NCBI RefSeq assembly: GCF_024793895.1
Contig: NZ_JANUSB010000015.1
Location: forward strand, 1,941,157 to 2,005,156
Origin: Serratia sp. AKBS12
Lineage (GTDB): Bacteria > Pseudomonadota > Gammaproteobacteria > Enterobacterales > Enterobacteriaceae
Direction: 5' to 3'
DNA length: 64,000 bases
Notes under the pieces: model-generated
The model's database searches: none
What the model saw: only the letters and a program-made list of their open reading frames with translations
Told to the model about the DNA's origin: nothing
Part shown: positions 60,524 through 64,000 of the stretch, one piece after another
How the letters are laid out: each line of letters begins with the position of its first letter
How positions within the stretch are numbered: position 1 is the stretch's first letter
Made by a program: the position numbers and the translations under genes

Positions 60524-62611
60524 ATGCGTATAAAACTAACAATTTCATCTCTGTTACCCGGGCTTTTGCTCACCAGCATAGCAGCTCAGGCTGAAGACGT
60601 TATGGTCGTCACCGCCTCCGGATATGAGAAAAAAATCACCAATGCCGCCGCCAGCGTTTCCGTCATCTCCCAACAAGAGCTTCAGGCCAACAAATACAAC
60701 GATCTTGGCGAAGCACTCCGCGCCGTTGAAGGAGTAGACGTTGAAAGCAGCACCGGCAAAACCGGCGGGCTGGAAATCAGTATTCGCGGTATGCCAGCAA
60801 GCTATACCCTGATTCTGATCGACGGTGTACGCCAGAACGGTAGCAGTGACGTTACGCCAAACGGCTTTTCCGCGATGAACACCAGCTTTATGCCTCCCCT
60901 CACGGCAATTGAACGCATTGAGGTGATCCGCGGGCCTATGTCTACCCTTTATGGCTCAGATGCCATCGGTGGTGTGGTCAATATTATTACTAAGCAAAGC
61001 AGCGATATCTGGAGCACATCGATCAATACCGGCATCAATTTGCAAGAGAGCCGCAGGTGGGGAAACAGCACGGTGGCCAACTTCTGGTCAAGTGGCCCGC
61101 TGGTACCTGAGCTCCTGGATATGCAAGTTCGCGGCAGTACGACTCAGCGCCAGGGTTCCAGCATCACCTCATTAAACGACACGGCCGTTACCCGGGTGCC
61201 GTACCCAACAGAGGCAGAAAACTATAATTTTGGCACGCGCCTGGATTTGAAAACCGGCGGCAGTGACACAATCTGGCTGGATTTCGATACCGCCAGCCAG
61301 CGCTACAACAATAACGATGGTCAGCTTGGCAGCCTGACCGGCGGGTATGACAAAACCCTACGCTACCAGCGCCAGAAGGTCACGCTGGGCCATAATACGA
61401 CACTGCCGATCGGTATCTGGAAATCGACTCTCAGCTGGAATGAAACCACCAACAAAGGCCGGCAGTTGGCGGCCGCATCGCTCACACCCGCTAAAGCCTC
61501 GCTGGCAGGTAACCCCCGCGAACTCAAGAATACCAACGTTATTATTGATTCTCTCCTGTTAACCCCGCTGGGGGATGCACACCTGCTGACGCTTGGCGGG
61601 GAGTTCTGGGATGCCAAAATGAAAGATGGGGTGGTCCTAGCGAATTCCGGTAAGTCCTTCCACCAAAAAAGCTGGTCTGCCTATGCGGAAGATGAATGGC
61701 GGATCGTGGAACCACTGGCACTGACCGCCGGCACACGTTATGAGCATCATGAGGTCTTTGGGGGCCATCTTAGCCCGCGCGCCTATCTGGTCTGGAATAT
61801 GGCGGATGACTGGACGCTTAAAGGCGGGGTAACAACCGGGTATAAAGCACCGTCTCTCAGCCAGCTGCACAGCGGTATCAGCGGTGTCACCGGTCAGGGA
61901 ACGATTAATTCGGTTGGTAACCCAGACCTGAAACCGGAGAAAAGCACCAGTTTTGAAGCCGGGCTGTATTATGAAAACAACGCGGGATTAAACGCTAACA
62001 TTACCGGCTTCTACACTGATTATCGCAGCAAGATTGTCAGTTACGCTATCGACGACCATACCCGAAGCTACACCAACAGCGGAAAAGCCCGTACCGATGG
62101 TATCGAGTTCGCGACGTCATTCCCGCTTTGGTCCGATATCTGGAATTTGTCCCTGAATTACACCTATACTCGCAGCGAACAGCAGGATGGGGATAACAAA
62201 GGTGCGCCGTTAGGCAACACGCCAAAACACGTAGCGAATACCCGTCTCAGCTGGCAGGCTACAGAGACGATGAATGCCTGGCTTAACGCGCGTTACCGCG
62301 GTGCGACACCACGCTTTACACAAAACTATCAGAATCTGAGTGTTGTACAGAAGAAGGTCTACGACGATCGGGGTGCTAACCTGAAAGCCTGGGCCGTGCT
62401 CGATATGGGTCTGTCTTATAAAGTGACTGATGCGCTGACGCTGAATACGGCGGTGAACAACCTGCTCAATAAAGACTTCAGCGATGTCACCCAGTATAGA
62501 GCGGGTCGCTCGACGACCTACGCTGGCGACTATTTCCAGACTGCACAGTCCACAACCGGTTCCGTCTTGCCGAAGCGTAATTACTGGCTGGGCTTAAATT
62601 ATCAATTCTAA
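60524..62611 (+). CDS. TonB-dependent siderophore receptor, CirA-like
   Basis: Outer-membrane receptor of 695 residues. The ATG at 60524 (MRIKLTISSLLPG) follows AAGGGAAG; an in-frame TTG two codons upstream is less likely. Signal to about AAQA-EDV. The TonB box is DVMVVTA. The plug domain (about 35-150) has LGEALRAVEGVDV, SIRGMPASYTLILIDG and RIEVIRGPMSTLYGSDAIGGVVNIITK. The 22-strand barrel ends in Phe (LGLNYQF). The pattern is nearest CirA and related catecholate receptors, but the ligand is not known. A Fur box precedes it. No siderophore transport or synthesis gene is adjacent, and the gene is bracketed by IS3 remnants, which points to horizontal gain. Confidence 0.92.
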   Translation: MRIKLTISSLLPGLLLTSIAAQAEDVMVVTASGYEKKITNAAASVSVISQQELQANKYNDLGEALRAVEGVDVESSTGKTGGLEISIRGMPASYTLILIDGVRQNGSSDVTPNGFSAMNTSFMPPLTAIERIEVIRGPMSTLYGSDAIGGVVNIITKQSSDIWSTSINTGINLQESRRWGNSTVANFWSSGPLVPELLDMQVRGSTTQRQGSSITSLNDTAVTRVPYPTEAENYNFGTRLDLKTGGSDTIWLDFDTASQRYNNNDGQLGSLTGGYDKTLRYQRQKVTLGHNTTLPIGIWKSTLSWNETTNKGRQLAAASLTPAKASLAGNPRELKNTNVIIDSLLLTPLGDAHLLTLGGEFWDAKMKDGVVLANSGKSFHQKSWSAYAEDEWRIVEPLALTAGTRYEHHEVFGGHLSPRAYLVWNMADDWTLKGGVTTGYKAPSLSQLHSGISGVTGQGTINSVGNPDLKPEKSTSFEAGLYYENNAGLNANITGFYTDYRSKIVSYAIDDHTRSYTNSGKARTDGIEFATSFPLWSDIWNLSLNYTYTRSEQQDGDNKGAPLGNTPKHVANTRLSWQATETMNAWLNARYRGATPRFTQNYQNLSVVQKKVYDDRGANLKAWAVLDMGLSYKVTDALTLNTAVNNLLNKDFSDVTQYRAGRSTTYAGDYFQTAQSTTGSVLPKRNYWLGLNYQF

Positions 62612-62641
62612 CCGCCTTCCTCTCAGTTCCTTATGTAAACA

Positions 62642-62839
62642 GGGAACTGTCTGGATAATGCCGTGGCGGAAAGCTTCTTCGGCACGCTGAAATCGGAATG
62701 TTTTTACCTGAGGAAGTACAGCAGCGTGGCAGAACTCAGGAAAGCGGTGGACAGGTATATCCACTATTACAACCATGAACGGATAAAAATGAAGTTAAAG
62801 GCCCTGAGCCCGGTGGAATACCGGGCCCAGGCAATATAA
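62642..62839 (+). pseudogene. IS3-family transposase orfB, C-terminal fragment
   Basis: An open 65-codon stretch starting [19 protein letters not shown], which is the end of the DDE integrase core with the catalytic Glu region, and ending [10 protein letters not shown]. The rest of orfB and all of orfA are missing; sequence upstream is the TonB receptor end after only 30 bp. It is therefore a non-functional fragment, better preserved than the minus-strand one on the other side. Confidence 0.88.
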
Positions 62840-62858
62840 TTTGTATCTGTGATAATAA

Positions 62859-62884
62859 CCGTCCAGGTTTATGGGGTCAGTTCA
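62859..62884 (+). repeat. Terminal inverted repeat of IS3-family remnant, right
   Basis: Ends GGGGTCAGTTCA, the complement of the TGAACTGACC end at 59742. The distance from the orfB stop (19 bp) is normal for IS3-family elements. Confidence 0.75.
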
Positions 62885-62909
62885 ATTTCGGGCGGGGATA
62901 TAAAGGGGG

Positions 62910-63338
62910 CTAATCAGGGGTTTTCTGCGAGGCAACATACGCTTTCAGAGTTTCGATTGTTGCGCCGCCAGCACTACAGGCGAAATAGGCGCGTGACCAG
63001 AGCACTCCACTATTACTTGCCTTGCGTAAATTTGTGTTCAGAATGCGCACTCGGCGACTGCTGATCGACTTCAGGTTGTTCACCAGCACGCTTACCGCCA
63101 GTTTTGGCGGGTAGGCGACCAGTAGGTGAACATGGTCTGCTTCACCATCCATCTCCAGGATCTCTATTTCCAGCTTTTCCGCTGCCGATATGAACGCCTC
63201 GCGTATTTGCTGGAGCATCATGCCGTCGAAAATCTTACGGCGGTATTTCGTCGTAAAGATAAGGTGTACTACCCGCTTACTGATACTGTGTCTGCGGGAG
63301 AGGTATCCCTCAAATTCTTCATGCACAATCTCATTCAA
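62910..63338 (-). CDS. tnpA: IS200/IS605-family transposase TnpA (Y1 HUH)
   Basis: A 142-residue single-strand transposase. The HUH motif is seen as DHVHLLV after EMDGEA, and the catalytic tyrosine lies in ETLKAYVASQ near the end. HLIFTTKYRRKIF is the family-typical start of the fold. It is divergent from a broken tnpB, the arrangement of the IS605 group. The gene looks intact, but its left subterminal hairpin is not evident and only 25 bp separate its stop from the IS3 end. Confidence 0.9.
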   Translation of the reverse strand: MNEIVHEEFEGYLSRRHSISKRVVHLIFTTKYRRKIFDGMMLQQIREAFISAAEKLEIEILEMDGEADHVHLLVAYPPKLAVSVLVNNLKSISSRRVRILNTNLRKASNSGVLWSRAYFACSAGGATIETLKAYVASQKTPD

Positions 63339-63377
63339 AATATTACATTGACTGCATTCTAGCCATGAGCGCTGAAA

Positions 63378-63720
63378 ATGAAAAGAGCGACTAAAGTACG
63401 CATTTATCCCGACGCGGAACAGACGGCATTCTTAAATGCGCAGTTTGGCGCGGTGCGTTTTGCGTACAATAAAGCCCTGCATATCAGCCGCTATATGTAT
63501 CAGCATCGCGGTGTATCTCTAAAGGCAGCACGGGACATAAAGCCCCTTCTCTGGCTATAGCCAATAAATCCCGTCGTTACGGCTGGCTTAAAGAGTACGA
63601 TTCACTGGCATTGCAGCAAGCCGTGATTAATCTGGATAAAGCATTCGCCAACTTTTTAACAAGAAACTCAGAGCCAAAAAGCCGACGTTTAAGAGCAAGC
63701 GCGGTAAACAATCAAGTTAG
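63378..63720 (+). pseudogene. tnpB: IS605-family TnpB, frameshifted N-terminal remnant
   Basis: The N-terminal part of an RNA-guided nuclease of the TnpB/OrfB family: MKRATKVRIYPDAEQTAFLN and FGAVRFAYNKAL. An extra dinucleotide near 63551 shifts the frame (KPLLAIANKSRRYGWLKEYDSLALQQAVINLDKAFANF continues in frame +2). A lost T near 63656 shifts it again (NKKLRAKKPTFKSKRGKQSS). The sequence stops resembling TnpB near 63717. All RuvC residues and the zinc ribbon are missing, so it cannot be active and no omegaRNA end is expected. Confidence 0.85.
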
Positions 63721-64000
63721 CAGTCACCATGACGTTGTGTCGGAGTTTAATGGCCTCCAGTGTCTTTTTTTCCTGCTCACTGTGCCCTATTTTCTTATAC
63801 CAGCCCGCTAATTTTCTTAAGTCGGGTACACTCACCTTCTCATTAGGATCATAGGCATCCAACTGAGACATATATTGGGTCATCAGCGAAATACATTTTC
63901 TGGCCCATTCCCCTTCAGCAGCAGATCCCGCCGTTACATGAGGGCGACGAGGAAGACGTGGTCGCATCGGTTTTGTTGCTTCTGGTGCAGACTCATCAAC
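63689..64000 (-). CDS. Unrecognised protein, partial (start outside window)
   Basis: An open minus-strand frame of at least 103 codons entering from the right edge. It reads about EWARKCISLMTQYMSQLDAY, then DPNEKVSVPDLRKLAGWYKKIGHSEQEKKTLEAI, a soluble, helix-rich protein with a Pro/Arg-rich stretch earlier. The last 10 codons (63689-63718) run antisense through the tnpB remnant, so the natural C-terminus was probably replaced when the IS605 element arrived. The family was not recognised. It could belong to a mobile element or a genomic island. Confidence 0.55.
   Translation of the reverse strand, partial: VDESAPEATKPMRPRLPRRPHVTAGSAAEGEWARKCISLMTQYMSQLDAYDPNEKVSVPDLRKLAGWYKKIGHSEQEKKTLEAIKLRHNVMVTANLIVYRACS

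Noticed and set aside
60418-60524. TTG start two codons before the TonB receptor ATG
   Set aside because: The ATG at 60524 has a normal spacing to AAGGGAAG and starts a normal signal peptide.
59737-62889. Target-site duplication around the putative composite element
   Set aside because: Bases beside the two outer repeats (ATACT on the left, ATTTC on the right) do not match over 3-5 bp, so a single clean transposition is not shown.

Overview
The window is a piece of an enterobacterial chromosome, most likely Serratia or a close relative. Gene content and order from serS to ybjL match the E. coli K-12 segment dmsA-serS-rarA-lolA-ftsK-lrp-trxB-cydDC-aat-infA-clpAS-cspD-macBA-ybjX-ybjD-lysO-hcp-hcr-poxB-ltaE-ybjTS-amiD-ybjQ-ybjP-artPIQMJ-rlmC-ybjO-potFGHI-ybjN-rimK-ybjC-grxA-ybjM-ybjL-rybB. 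Proteins such as Lrp, ClpA, PotI and ArtP look close to the E. coli versions. The genus is an inference from general similarity, not from a database match.

Layout: (1) 1-3954, two tandem dmsA-type molybdoenzyme genes on the minus strand behind a convincing FNR promoter; the distal copy runs off the left edge. (2) 4179-12022, serS, rarA, lolA, ftsK (with an SOS box) and lrp, all minus. (3) 12596-18325, trxB, cydDC, aat and infA on plus, then a structured gap where E. coli carries serW. (4) 18533-27674, clpA/clpS, cspD, macAB, ybjX and ybjD. (5) 27849-34653, lysO, the nitrosative-stress pair hcp-hcr with NsrR and FNR sites, poxB and ltaE. (6) 34691-38293, a module absent from this place in E. 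coli: nanE plus a PTS EIIBC, divergent from an RpiR regulator, and a DUF1294 membrane protein. (7) 38448-48188, ybjT, ybjS, amiD, ybjQ, an extra DUF2000/Lrp-family pair, ybjP and the arginine transporter artPIQM-artJ with two sets of tandem ARG boxes. (8) 48236-59413, rlmC, ybjO, potFGHI, ybjN, rimK, ybjC, grxA, ybjM and ybjL. (9) 59472-59586, the sRNA gene rybB with its sigma-E promoter; synteny with E. coli stops here.

The right end (59.6-64 kb) is an accessory junction. A Fur-box-controlled TonB-dependent receptor gene lies between two inverted remnants of IS3-family elements, whose matching terminal repeats face outward. Next come an intact IS200/IS605 tnpA, a frameshifted and truncated tnpB, and the 3' part of an unrecognised gene.

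Many genes belong to stress and anaerobic physiology (dms, cydDC, hcp-hcr, poxB, grxA) and to uptake or export (art, pot, macAB, lysO, the predicted amino-sugar PTS, the TonB receptor). No CRISPR array, rRNA, recognisable tRNA or prophage was seen. The strongest non-coding signals are rybB, the 16-bp-arm inverted repeat between infA and clpA, the tandem ARG boxes, the NsrR palindrome, the LexA box, and the operator-like repeats at the PTS/RpiR and DUF2000/Lrp divergent promoters.
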